Of a DNA stretch of 64,000 nucleotides, positions 7,653-15,994 are shown one piece after another; position 1 is the first letter of the stretch; each line of letters starts with the position of its first letter. The position numbers and the translations under genes were made by a program. The notes under the pieces are model-generated. The model searched no databases, was not told where the DNA came from, and was given only the letters and a program-made list of their open reading frames with translations. The DNA comes from Longimicrobium sp. (GTDB lineage: Bacteria; Gemmatimonadota; Gemmatimonadetes; Longimicrobiales; Longimicrobiaceae): assembly GCF_035474595.1 (NCBI RefSeq), contig NZ_DATIND010000065.1, positions 58,993-122,992 of the forward strand, read 5' to 3'.

Positions 7653-8352
7653 GACGTCATCCTGAGGCCGGCCACACCGAATTCCGAACATTCACAAGCA
7701 TTTGCAGGCCGAAGGATCTATAGCCAGTCCAGCACGTCAGCCTTCATTCCACGCCGATCCGCGAAATCCGCCTCCCAACCCTTGTCATCGAAGCCCCACG
7801 GACGTCATCCTGACGCCCAAAACAGACCGACTCTTACGTGGCGAGGGGTTCGGAGCGATGGATTCCCCGTGTCGCCCGAAGCCTCCGCCGCTCACCGCAT
7901 CCGGGCACGCCGATGGCATCCGACGACCGCTACTACGTCTACGTGATGTCGAACGTCAGCCGCACGCTGTACATCGGGATGACCAACGACCTGGTCCGCC
8001 GCGTCTGGGAGCACAAGCAGAAAACGGTTCCCGGCTTCACGGCCACGTACAACGTGACTCAGCTCGTCTACTTCGAGGAGGCCGCGCATCCGCAGGTCGC
8101 GATCGCGCGTGAGAAGGAGCTGAAGGGGTGGCGGCGGTCACGGAAGAGATCGCGCTGGTTTCGGCCGCGAACCCGACGTGGCGCGACCTGTCGGAGGACG
8201 AGGGGTTCTTCACGCCCTTCCGGTGATCGCGCGGACGTCGAGGGAATTCGGCGCGCGGGGGCGGCGGACGTGCGGGACCGGCTATAGATCCTTCGGCCTG
8301 CAAGCGATGTAGCGGGGATGGGTTGCGGTGTGGCCGGCCTCAGGATGACGTC
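7653..8352. mobile_element. 700-bp inverted-repeat-bounded element carrying a GIY-YIG gene
   Basis: The two tips are 26-bp perfect inverted repeats (7653-7678 and 8327-8352, starting GACGTCATCCTGAGG). Inside each tip is a second inverted match around TGCAGGCCGAAGGATCTATAGCC (about 7698-7720 and 8281-8302). Together this makes imperfect terminal inverted repeats of about 70-85 bases. The interior contains only the frameshifted GIY-YIG gene. The same repeat units occur without a gene at 38992, 39124, 51400, 53760, 54008 and 54303. This looks like a REPIN/MITE-like family in which one copy carries a nuclease. Mobility is inferred, and no target duplication was identified. Confidence 0.6.
7913..8226 (+). 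pseudogene. GIY-YIG nuclease family protein (UPF0213-like), frameshifted
   Basis: From ATG 7913 the reading MASDDRYYVYVMSNVSRTLYIGMTNDLVRRVWEH is a complete GIY-YIG core: YVYV...LYIGMTNDLVRR, then FTATYNVTQLVYFEE and AIAREKELKGWRR. The family continues KKIALVxxxNPxWxDLS. That continuation is present, but in another frame after about 8144-8148 (IALVSAANPTWRDLSEDEGFFTPFR, stop 8226). The span is 314 bases, one short of a multiple of three, so a single missing base explains it. The unshifted frame runs to 8287 with an Arg-rich tail. The catalytic part is intact. It is either a sequencing error or a recently broken copy. Confidence 0.8.
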
Positions 8353-8492
8353 CTGGGGATGGTTGCCGCGAGGATATGTATCGTATTCCCTTGCCACCCC
8401 CCCGGCGCGGGGCTTGAGGTACCCGACCGGCCGGGTTCGTGCGGTGTACAACGTTCGTCACGACGCGGGAATCCGATCGATCCAAGGGAAGC

Positions 8493-10571
8493 ATGGCGGA
8501 AGCGGAAGCCTCGCGGCTCTTTGCCGGCGAGGGCGAGATGCGCGCGCTGTACCGCGAGAAGGACTGGGCGGCCACCCCGCTGGGCCCCGTCGCGGCGTGG
8601 CCCGCGGCGCTGCGCGTGGCGGTGGCCAACACGCTGGCCTCGTCGTTCGCGGGGATCGTGCTGTGGGGGCCGGAGCTGATCCAGCTGTACAACGACGAGT
8701 ACATCCGCTTCATGGGCGTGAAGCACCCGTGGGGGCTGGGCATTCCCAACCAGGCGTGCTGGCCCGAGGTGTGGGAGTTCAACGAGCCCCTGTTCCGGCG
8801 CGTGCTGGCCGGCGAGACCATCAACCTGCGGGACCAGCTCTACCGCCTGCAGCGGCGCGGGCAGGACGCGCCGCCGGACGACGTCTTCATCACCCTGTGC
8901 TTCAGCCCCGCGTACGACGAGGCCGGGGCGGTGGGCGGGGTGAGCGTGACGCTGATCGACACCACCGACCAGGTGGCCGGCCGACGCTCGCAGGCCGCGC
9001 TGGCCGAGAGCGAGGCGCGCGTGCGCACCGTGCTGGAGCAGGCGCCCGTGGCCGTGGCGGTGATGGAGGGCCCGGAGCACGTCTACACCCTGGTCAGCCC
9101 GCGCTACGCCGAGACCCCGGGCGGCGGGCGCCCGCTGCTGGGGCTGTCGGTGCGCCAGGCGTTCCCGGAGATCGACGAGCAGGGGCTTCCCGCCGTCATC
9201 GACCGCGTGTACGAGACGGGCGAGCCTTTCTTCGCCGGCGAGCGGCGGGTGTGGCTGGACCGCGACGGCGACGGGCTGGTGGAGGAGTACTTCTTCGACC
9301 TGGGCTACCAGCCGCTGCGCGACCCCGACGGCGCGGTGTACGCGGTGGCCAGCGTGGCGGTGGAGGTCACCGCGCAGGTGCGGGCGCGGCTGGAGGTGGA
9401 AGAGCACCGCCGGGCCGCCGAGCGGGCGCGCGAGCACCTGACGCGCACCTTCGAGCAGGCGCCGGTGCCCATCGCCGTGCTGGAGGGGCCCGAGCACGTG
9501 TTCACCCTGGCCAACCCGCCGTACCGCGCGCTGGTGGGCGGGCGCGAGCTGGACGGCCGCACCGTGCCCGAGGCGTTCCCGGAGCTGGCCACCGAGGGGA
9601 TCTACGAGCTGCTGCAGCGCGTGTACACGAGCGGCGAGGCGTTCGTGGCCGAGGAGCTGAAGGTGCCGCTGCAGCGCCGCCCCGACGCCGAGCCCGAGGA
9701 CCGCGTGCTGAACTTCGTGTACCAGCCGCTGCGCGACGCCGAGGGGCAGGTGTACGCCATCTCCGCCGTGGCCATCGACGTGACCGACCAGGTGCGGGGG
9801 CGGGAGATGGCGGAAGCCGCCAACCGCGCCAAGGCCGAGTTCCTGGCCAGCATGAGCCACGAGCTGCGCACCCCGCTGAACGCCATCGCCGGGTACGCCG
9901 ACCTGCTGCTGATGGGGGTGCGCGGCGAGCTTCCCGAGGCCGCCCGCGCCGACGTGGACCGGATGCGCCGCAGTGGCCAGCACCTGCTCTCGCTGATCAA
10001 CGACATCCTGAACTTCGCGCGGATCGAGGCGGGGCAGCTGAGCTACCACCTGGAGAAGGTGCCGGTGGCCGGGCTGCTGGCCGACCTGGACGCGCTGGTG
10101 ATGCCGCAGGTAACGCAGCGCGGGCTGACCTACCAGTCGTCGCGCGGCGAGGGCGGGCTGGCGGTGCGCGCCGACGCGGAGAAGACGCGGCAGATCCTGC
10201 TGAACCTGGTGACCAACGCCATCAAGTTCACCGAGCCGGGGGGCACCATCCGCGTGTCGTACCACCGCGCCGACGGCGGGGTGCGGATCCGGGTGAGCGA
10301 CACGGGGCGGGGGATCGCGCCCGAGCAGCAGCAGCGCATCTTCGACCCGTTCGTGCAGGTGGACCGCCACCTCACCTCCGAGAGCCAGCAGGGCGTGGGC
10401 CTGGGCCTGGCCATCAGCCGCGACCTGGCGCGCGGGATGGGCGGCGACCTGGGCGTCCGCAGCACGCCGGGCGAGGGGAGCACCTTCACCCTCTGGCTCC
10501 CGTCGTTCGACGCCGAGGCGAGACCCGGCGGCAGGGACCGGGCGGAGCAGGCGGCCGGCGCCGGCGCGTAA
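8493..10571 (+). CDS. Multi-PAS sensor histidine kinase
   Basis: A 692-residue protein without membrane segments. It has three PAS-type modules: about 10-175 (WAATPLGPVAAWPAALRVAV, as in PAS kinases lacking a haem), 185-315 and 325-450. The second and third are clearly duplicated (EQAPVAVAVMEGPEHVYTLV versus EQAPVPIAVLEGPEHVFTLA). Then follow HisKA with His456 in [19 protein letters not shown] and a HATPase with NLVTNAIKF, DTGRGIAPEQQ and GVGLGLA. AAGGGAAGC precedes the ATG at 8493. The kinase core is very close to those at 3136, 33360 and 35456, so these are paralogues with exchanged sensors. No partner regulator is adjacent. Confidence 0.92.
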   Translation: MAEAEASRLFAGEGEMRALYREKDWAATPLGPVAAWPAALRVAVANTLASSFAGIVLWGPELIQLYNDEYIRFMGVKHPWGLGIPNQACWPEVWEFNEPLFRRVLAGETINLRDQLYRLQRRGQDAPPDDVFITLCFSPAYDEAGAVGGVSVTLIDTTDQVAGRRSQAALAESEARVRTVLEQAPVAVAVMEGPEHVYTLVSPRYAETPGGGRPLLGLSVRQAFPEIDEQGLPAVIDRVYETGEPFFAGERRVWLDRDGDGLVEEYFFDLGYQPLRDPDGAVYAVASVAVEVTAQVRARLEVEEHRRAAERAREHLTRTFEQAPVPIAVLEGPEHVFTLANPPYRALVGGRELDGRTVPEAFPELATEGIYELLQRVYTSGEAFVAEELKVPLQRRPDAEPEDRVLNFVYQPLRDAEGQVYAISAVAIDVTDQVRGREMAEAANRAKAEFLASMSHELRTPLNAIAGYADLLLMGVRGELPEAARADVDRMRRSGQHLLSLINDILNFARIEAGQLSYHLEKVPVAGLLADLDALVMPQVTQRGLTYQSSRGEGGLAVRADAEKTRQILLNLVTNAIKFTEPGGTIRVSYHRADGGVRIRVSDTGRGIAPEQQQRIFDPFVQVDRHLTSESQQGVGLGLAISRDLARGMGGDLGVRSTPGEGSTFTLWLPSFDAEARPGGRDRAEQAAGAGA

Positions 10572-10591
10572 TCGGGCTTCATCTCGGATTC

Positions 10592-10648
10592 CACGCGGAG
10601 AAGCGGAGCAGCAGAGAAAACTCCTCTGCTGCTCCGCTTTTCCGCGTG
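10592..10648 (+). terminator. Long palindromic terminator of the CACGCGGAGA family
   Basis: The inner perfect 15-bp stem (10602-10616 with 10624-10638) is extended by an outer 8-bp stem (10592-10599 with 10641-10648), giving a near-perfect 25-bp hairpin. A short T run (CTTTTCC) follows the inner stem. It serves the kinase gene and may also stop the convergent gene at 10663. Confidence 0.8.
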
Positions 10649-10662
10649 AACCCTGCTCCTCA

Positions 10663-11181
10663 CTATCTCCGCGGACGGGGCGGGGGCGGCGCGCCGTGAT
10701 CACCGTCCGCTGGCGGGGAACCGCCGGGAGCCCCGCGCATCCGGCCTCCACCCGGCCCGCAGGGGCCGCCGGGACCGGGGTGCATCGCCATCATCTCCCA
10801 GGCGCGGGCCTGCTGGTCAGCGGTGAGCACGGCCAGGGCGTCGCGCAGGTCGGCGCGGACCTGCTCGCGCATCTGCTCGTGCTGCTGGCGCATGCGCGCG
10901 GCGTCGGCGTCGCCCGGACGCTGGCCGGGGCGCTGGGCTTCGCGGCGGTCGGCGGCGCGCCGGGCGAGGGCGGCGAGGCGGATCACCTGCGCGTCGCTCA
11001 GCTTCAGCTCGCCGGTATGGCCGAGCAGGAAGCCGGCGGCGGGGGGCGGGGGCATGGGCGGCGGAGGACCGCCGGGCATCGGCCCGTCACCGGGGCCGCC
11101 CGGCGGGGGCGGGTTCTGCGCGGCGAGCGGCGCCGCGGCCAGCGCGACAGCCGCCACGGCCAGGAATGCGGTTCGTCTCAT
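10663..11181 (-). CDS. Spy/CpxP-like periplasmic protein (LTxxQ type)
   Basis: A 172-residue secreted protein. The signal peptide MRRTAFLAVAAVALAAAPLAA ends before QNPPPPGG. Then come a Pro/Gly-rich stretch, a helical domain with KLSDAQVIRLAALARRAADRR and ALAVLTADQQARAWEM, and a Gly/Pro-rich tail. The pair of LSxxQ/LTxxQ motifs separated by a long charged helix is the hallmark of the Spy/CpxP chaperone-like family acting in the periplasm. Three ATGs compete (11190, 11187, 11181). The last has GGAG nine bases upstream and begins the signal peptide. The family call is moderate because the domain is short. Confidence 0.7.
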   Translation of the reverse strand: MRRTAFLAVAAVALAAAPLAAQNPPPPGGPGDGPMPGGPPPPMPPPPAAGFLLGHTGELKLSDAQVIRLAALARRAADRREAQRPGQRPGDADAARMRQQHEQMREQVRADLRDALAVLTADQQARAWEMMAMHPGPGGPCGPGGGRMRGAPGGSPPADGDHGAPPPPRPRR

Positions 11182-11673
11182 CTCCATCATCTCCGCTCGA
11201 GTCGTGAGGGGCGTCGCAGGCCGTCTCGCCGCCTGCATCCATCCTGACAGCGGGAGCCCGGAATCCATTCCATCACGACTTCGGGAGATGCGTAAAGATA
11301 CCAGAATGTCGCATTCGCATACCCTTCCTTTTCCAGATTATAAATGCATCTACCCTGCTCCCACGAATGACGGTGGAGGGGAGCGGAGACAAGTGTTCAC
11401 AGTCGTCCCCATCCGTTTGCAGAATGTTTGTTGATCTGACTCGGACGACTTCAAAACCGATCCTTTCACAGCTGAACATCTCAAGCAGCGATCACAACAG
11501 GACTTGTTATCTCCAATGTGATGGGCAATTATGCTCGCGGCCGGAGGACAATCCTCGGGCCGATACGGGTAGGCGCAGCCGGTCTCCGGGGGCAGGGTCG
11601 CCACCGTCCAGCGATCCTTAACCGTCACTGTGAATCGGCCACGCTTCCCACCACCCGTTCAGGAGGAAGAAGG
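11182..11673. promoter_or_regulatory. Divergent gene-free region of lower G+C
   Basis: Nearly 500 bases without a supported gene. The middle (11300-11530) is much poorer in G+C than its surroundings. A 92-codon reverse reading (11350-11628) with several Cys exists, but it has no leader, ribosome site or family resemblance. Promoters for the genes at 10663 (reverse) and 11674 (forward) are expected here. Confidence 0.35.
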
Positions 11674-12282
11674 ATGAAGCGCTGGATCTTCGCGGCGGTC
11701 GCCGCACTGTCCGTGGCGGCCTGCGCCGACGGCGGACTGGTCGACACTCGCACGCCCATCGGGCCGCGCGACTACATCGTGTGGTTGCCGACCGATTCCA
11801 TCTACGAGACACTGACCCCGGCCGACGTGTTCGACACCAACGGCACCGGCGCCTGGGAGGTGGGCACCCTCTTCACCACCGACGACACGGTGCTGGTGAC
11901 GGGCTTCCGCTTCTACAAGGGGGCGGGCGAGACGGGATCGCACACGGCCAACCTGTGGACTTCGACCGGGACAAAGCTGGTGTCGAAGCCGTTCACCAGC
12001 GAGACGGCGTCCGGCTGGCAGAAGGTGTCGCTGGCGACCACGTACCAGATCCCGCCGGGCACCTACATGGTGTCGTTCAATACCAACGTCAAGCAGGGGA
12101 AGACCGGCGGCTACTTCGCGTTCAACGGCCCGATCTACCGCACGCACCTGACCGCCATCGGCGGCGGCTACGTCCAGGGCGCGGGACTCTTCCCGTCGAG
12201 CGGCAGCACCAGCGCCTTCTTCGCCGACCTGACGTACCGGGCCAAGCTCTGCAATACCATCAACGAACAACCCTGCCCGTGA
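11674..12282 (+). CDS. DUF4082 domain-containing lipoprotein
   Basis: A 202-residue protein with a lipoprotein signal MKRWIFAAVAALSVAAC (lipobox VAAC, Cys17) and a single DUF4082 beta-sandwich over most of the rest: VGTLFTTDDTVLVTGFRFYKG, TGSHTANLWTSTGTKL, ETASGWQKVSLATTY, PPGTYMVSFNT and a C-terminal FFADLTYRA. DUF4082 modules are known from secreted bacterial glycoproteins and carbohydrate-binding contexts; their exact ligand is not established. AGGAGGAAGAAGG precedes the ATG at 11674. It is a single gene, and the hairpin at 12332 follows it. Confidence 0.85.
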   Translation: MKRWIFAAVAALSVAACADGGLVDTRTPIGPRDYIVWLPTDSIYETLTPADVFDTNGTGAWEVGTLFTTDDTVLVTGFRFYKGAGETGSHTANLWTSTGTKLVSKPFTSETASGWQKVSLATTYQIPPGTYMVSFNTNVKQGKTGGYFAFNGPIYRTHLTAIGGGYVQGAGLFPSSGSTSAFFADLTYRAKLCNTINEQPCP

Positions 12283-12331
12283 CCCGCGCCGTGCCGCCGC
12301 ATCCCCCCGCGGCGTAGGCCCGCAAGGCCGC

Positions 12332-12366
12332 ACGGCGGGCGCATCCTCCCCGGATGCGCCCGCCGT
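12332..12366 (+). terminator. 15-bp perfect hairpin after the DUF4082 gene
   Basis: Arms 12332-12346 (ACGGCGGGCGCATCC) and 12352-12366 pair exactly around a five-base loop. The following sequence is CTCCATCTCC, not a T-tract, so termination would be modest. Confidence 0.65.
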
Positions 12367-12473
12367 CTCCATCTCCCCATCCCCATCTCCATCTCCATCT
12401 TCCCTGTCCCCTGTCCCCTGCGGTCTCCGCCTTGCAACGCGGCGCCGCCGAACCGGGACGCGGAGGAGCGGAC

Positions 12474-14150
12474 GTGATCGAGGACCTGTGGTTCAAGAAC
12501 GCCGTCATCTACAGCCTGTCGCTGGAGACGTTCATGGACGGCAACGGCGACGGCTGCGGAGACTTCGAGGGGTTGATGCGGCGGCTGGACTACCTGGAGT
12601 CGCTGGGGATCGACGCCATCTGGCTGGGGCCGTTCCAGCCTTCGCCCAACCGCGACAACGGCTACGACATCTCCGACTTCTACGGCGTGGACCCGCGCTA
12701 CGGCTCCAGCGGCGACTTCGTGGAGTTCATGAAGCGCGCGGAGAGCCGCGGCATCCGCGTGCTCATCGACCTGGTCGTGAACCACACCTCCGACCGGCAC
12801 CCCTGGTTCCAGGAGGGGCGCGACCCCCAATCGCCGCGCCACGCCTGGTACGTGTGGGCGAAGCGGAAGCCGAAGGACTGGAACAAGGGGATGGTGTTCC
12901 CCGGCGTGCAGACCTCCACCTGGACGGAAGACCCGGAGTCGGGCGAGTGGTATTACCACCGCTTCTACGAGTTCCAGCCGGACCTGAACGTGGACAACCC
13001 CGACGTGCGCACCGAGGTGCGGCGGATCATGGGGTACTGGCTGCAGCTGGGGGTGAGCGGCTTCCGGGTGGACGCGGTGCCGTTCATCATCGAGGGTGCG
13101 CCCGACGGAAAGGGCGGGAAGCCGCCCATGCACTTCGAGTATCTGCAGCAGCTGCGCTCGTTCCTGCAGTGGCGCACCGCGGGCGCCATCATGCTGGGCG
13201 AGGCCAACGTGATGCCCAACGAGAACCGCCGGTACTTCGGCAAGTCGGGCGACGGCATCCACATGATGTTCAACTTCTTCGTGAACCAGCACCTGTTCTA
13301 CGCGCTGGCCAGCGGCGACGCCGGCCCGCTTTCCGAGGCGCTGAAGGCCACGCGCGAGCTGCCGCCCAGCGCGCAGTGGGCGCAGTTCCTCCGCAACCAC
13401 GACGAGCTGGACCTGGGGCGCCTGACGGAGGAGCAGCGCGCCGTGGTGCTGGAGCGCTTCGGGCCCGACCCCGAGATGCAGCTGTAGGGGCGCGGCATCC
13501 GGCGGCGGCTGGCGTCGATGCTGGGCGAGCGCAGCCACATCGAGCTGGCGTACTCGCTGATGTTCTCGCTTCCCGGCACGCCGGTGTTGAGATATGGCGA
13601 CGAGATCGGGATGGGCGAGGACCTGCGGCAGAAGGAGCGCGACGCCGTGCGCACGCCCATGCAGTGGTCGGGCGAGCGCAACGCCGGCTTCTCGGCCGCG
13701 GAGAAGACGGTGAAGCCGGTGATCGACCAGGGCCCGTACAGCTGCGACCACGTGAACGTGGAGGCGCAGCGCCGCGACCCCGAGTCGCTGCTGAACTGGA
13801 CCGTGCGGATGATCCGGCTGCGCAAGGAGTGCCCGGAGATCGGGTGGGGAGACTGGACGCTGCTGCCGACCGGCGCCGCGGACGTGCTGGCGATGTGCTA
13901 CGAGTGGCGCGGCAACTCGGTGGTGATCCTGCACAACTTCGCCGACCGACCGCGCGAGGCGCGCTTCCGGGTGAAGGCCGAGGGGGGCGGCCACCTGGCC
14001 AACCTGCTGCAGCAGGAGGAGAAGCACGCCGACGAGCGCGGCTTCCACCACGTGGCGCTGGAGGCGCACGGCTACCGCTGGTTCCGCGTGGGCGGGCTGG
14101 GCTACGCGCTGAACACGCGGCGAGACAGCGGGGCGGGGGTGGCGTGGTAG
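12474..14150 (+). pseudogene. GH13 alpha-amylase/trehalose-synthase-like enzyme with in-frame TAG
   Basis: The reading from GTG 12474 (GGAGG upstream) to 14150 is one open frame of 559 codons except for a TAG at 13485 (codon 338). It matches the GH13 clan trehalose-synthase type: VIYSLSLETFMDGNGDGCGDF, IDLVVNHTSDRHPWF, nucleophile Asp200 in GFRVDAVPF, acid Glu243 in MLGEANV and Asp310 in RNHDELDLG. After the stop comes PGTPVLRYGDEIGMGEDL and a C-terminal beta domain. The TAG sits where relatives have Tyr (MQL-Y-GRGIRRRLA), so a one-base change of TAC/TAT explains it. Without suppression only 337 residues form. Possible substrates are maltose/trehalose-type alpha-glucosides. Confidence 0.85.
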
Positions 14151-14406
14151 GCTAGGGGACAGGGGAACAGGGGACAGGGGATAGGGGATAGAGGGCTGGA
14201 TGCCGGGTCGGAAGGCTGGGGAAGGCGAATGAATTCGCGGCAACAACGGCCCGAAGTCCGCCTTCGCGGACTCGCGCCCGGCCATCCCCGCTGCATCCCG
14301 GCATCGCGGCCGCTGGCGCGATGTCGGGTTGGCCGGGGGGATGGCGGGGAGCAGCTCATCGCAACTCAAATTCTCCGTGCGACGGATGCATTTTCAACTT
14401 CGAACG
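14151..14406. repeat. Gene-free stretch with GGGGACA units and a GAATTCGCGGCAACAAC repeat
   Basis: 14157-14193 is a run of imperfect GGGGACA/GGGGATA units. 14219-14270 is a copy of the dispersed repeat GAAGGCGAATGAATTCGCGG...CGAAGTCC, also at 15181, 39216, 54381 and 60412. No gene is seen. Confidence 0.7.
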
Positions 14407-15150
14407 ATGACACGCCGTATCCTCATCTCCATCGCCGTGGTGGTTTGCGCGCTGGCGATCGGTCCCGCGGCCGCGCGCGCGCAGGGCGGGCCGCCGCTGA
14501 TGACCGACGATCCGGGAACGCCGGAGCCGGGAACGTGGGAGGTGAACGTGGCCGTGACGGGCGACTTCACTCCCGGCACCGGCGCGTACGAGCTGCCGGT
14601 GCTGGACGTGAACTACGGCGCGGGGTCACGCGTGCAGCTGACCGCGGCGGTTCCGGTGGCGTTCCAGCACTCCTCGGGCGAGGGCACGCATGGCCGCCTG
14701 GGCGAGATCGAGACCGGGGCCAAGTGGCGCTTCGTCGATGCGGGCGCCGCGCTTCCGGTGGACGTCTCCACCTTTCCCAAGCTCGTCTTCCACCCCGGCG
14801 TCGGCGGCCCGGCGGAGGACACGGAGCTGCTGCTGCCGCTGGAAGCCGCGCGCGAGATGGGGCCGTTCGCCGTGAACGTCGACGCCGGCCGCGTCTTCCA
14901 GCGCCACGCGGGCCAGCGGTGGTTCTACGGCGCCGCCTTCCAGTACGCGCCCGCCGAGCGGATGCAGTGGCTGGCCGAGGTGCACGTGGAGACGGGGACG
15001 GAGGACGGGACGGTGCGCTTCCTGAACGCCGGCTTCCGCCGCGACCTGGACGCGCACCGCATCCTGATGTTCAGCATCGGCCGCAGCGTGTTCCGCGGCG
15101 GCGCGGCGGGGGAAACGGTGGCGTACCTGGGCGTGCAGTTCCACGGCTGA
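14407..15150 (+). CDS. Secreted, probable outer-membrane beta-barrel protein
   Basis: A 247-residue protein with a signal peptide (MTRRILISIAVVVCALAIGPAAARA) followed by GGPPLMTDDPGTPEPGTWEVNVAV. This start is common in small outer-membrane proteins of the 'transporter/phenol meta-pathway' type, in which alternating strands (LDVNYGAGSRVQLTAAVPVAF, AKWRFVD, FPKLVFH, LLLPLEAA) build a barrel. Alternating hydrophobic residues support a beta-barrel, but the substrate is unknown. ATG 14407 is chosen because the in-frame ATG at 14329 would put a charged extension before the signal peptide. It stands alone. Confidence 0.65.
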   Translation: MTRRILISIAVVVCALAIGPAAARAQGGPPLMTDDPGTPEPGTWEVNVAVTGDFTPGTGAYELPVLDVNYGAGSRVQLTAAVPVAFQHSSGEGTHGRLGEIETGAKWRFVDAGAALPVDVSTFPKLVFHPGVGGPAEDTELLLPLEAAREMGPFAVNVDAGRVFQRHAGQRWFYGAAFQYAPAERMQWLAEVHVETGTEDGTVRFLNAGFRRDLDAHRILMFSIGRSVFRGGAAGETVAYLGVQFHG

Positions 15151-15228
15151 GCACCGGCGCCCAGTGGACGCCGAGGCCGAGGGAAGGCGATGAATTCGCG
15201 GCAACAGCGGTGACCGGGGATGGGCGAA

Positions 15229-15581
15229 TCAGCCGTGGACGATCAGAGCGGTGCGGCTCAATTCCACGAAGTCGGCGACCTCGAAAGCGGCTACGATGGC
15301 AGGGAGATTGGAACGGAGAAGCTGCTCGAGATCGGTGTTGTGAATGTTGCCGGTTGATATGAGAAGAAGCTTTTCGGGCTGGTGCCGCAGGACGAACGAA
15401 TCAACGAAGTCGGAATCCTTGGTCACAACCGTCCGCCGGTCGAGGGCGCAGAGTTCGAGAATCGCCAGATCGGTCGTACGGTTTCCCTCGGGCAGATCGA
15501 GCGTGTGGACCGAGCGTGACCTGCGGCGCGTAGCCACGACGCGAGCCGCCGCGGAAGCTGTGCGTCGATCAGGAACTTCAC
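15229..15581 (-). pseudogene. DUF5615 family PIN-like toxin, frameshifted
   Basis: The C-terminal part (LDLPEGNRTTDLAILELCAL, VVTKDSDFVDSFVLR, KLLLISTGNIHNTDLEQLL, ADFVELSRTALIVHG) is a typical DUF5615 PIN-fold protein, presumed RNase toxins. The N-terminal part VKFLIDAQLPRRLASWLRAAGH is in another frame starting at GTG 15581. The two join if one base is missing near 15511-15516 (GHxSVHTLDLP). The span, 353 bases, is one short of a multiple of three. GTG 15581 overlaps the TGA of the antitoxin gene. PIN acidic residues Asp6 and the DSDF pair are visible. The unshifted alternative is an ATG at 15537 without the first strand and its catalytic Asp. Confidence 0.85.
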
Positions 15582-15811
15582 GCGGCGAGAGGCTCGATGC
15601 GCTTCACGTTCGTCACATGCGCGGCAAAATCGAGCGCTGCGAAGATATCCTCACGTTCGAGATCCTCGTAGTCCAGCAGGATCTCATCCGTCGTCATTCC
15701 CCCGCTCAACAGCTCCAGGATCATCTGCACGGGGTAGCGCAGGCCGCGAATGGTGGGCTTTCCGTGGCAGATCGCCGGATCGATCGTGATGCGTTCGAGC
15801 AGGGAAGACAT
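15578..15811 (-). CDS. DUF433 antitoxin
   Basis: A 77-residue protein with the DUF433 pattern: ERITIDPAICHGKPTIRGLRYPVQMILELLSGGMTTDEILLDY. This family is a small winged/HTH-like protein that precedes DUF5615 toxins and is believed to be the antitoxin and autoregulator. GGAGAG lies upstream of ATG 15811. The stop TGA overlaps the toxin start GTG, so the pair is coupled. Since the toxin frame is broken, the antitoxin could now be a relic or repressor only. Confidence 0.9.
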   Translation of the reverse strand: MSSLLERITIDPAICHGKPTIRGLRYPVQMILELLSGGMTTDEILLDYEDLEREDIFAALDFAAHVTNVKRIEPLAA

Positions 15812-15938
15812 TGCGTACTCTCCAGGTCGATGGCCCGGGTAGAATCTAATTTCTAAATGCCGGAATGGACAGTCGCATGTCGCCAGTATACACCCGTCAT
15901 TCGCTCCTGCACCTCGTAGCGGGCGAAGAAGCACGCGA

Positions 15939-15969
15939 ACGCCGCCGCGTCACCAGGGCGCGGCGGCGT
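15939..15969 (-). terminator. 11-bp G+C-rich hairpin
   Basis: Arms 15939-15949 (ACGCCGCCGCG) and 15959-15969 are exact complements, 26 bases past the stop of the reverse gene at 15995. No T-tract follows. Confidence 0.55.
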
Positions 15970-15994
15970 CTCGGATCCCGCCTGATCTCCCGCG

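Noticed and set aside
7653..8352. Possible CRISPR-like array of the GACGTC units
   Set aside because: Units are inverted pairs with unequal spacing and long imperfect arms, without direct repeats, spacers or cas genes.
11350..11628. 92-codon Cys-containing reverse frame in a gene-free region
   Set aside because: No leader of the precursor type, no ribosome site and no recognisable family.
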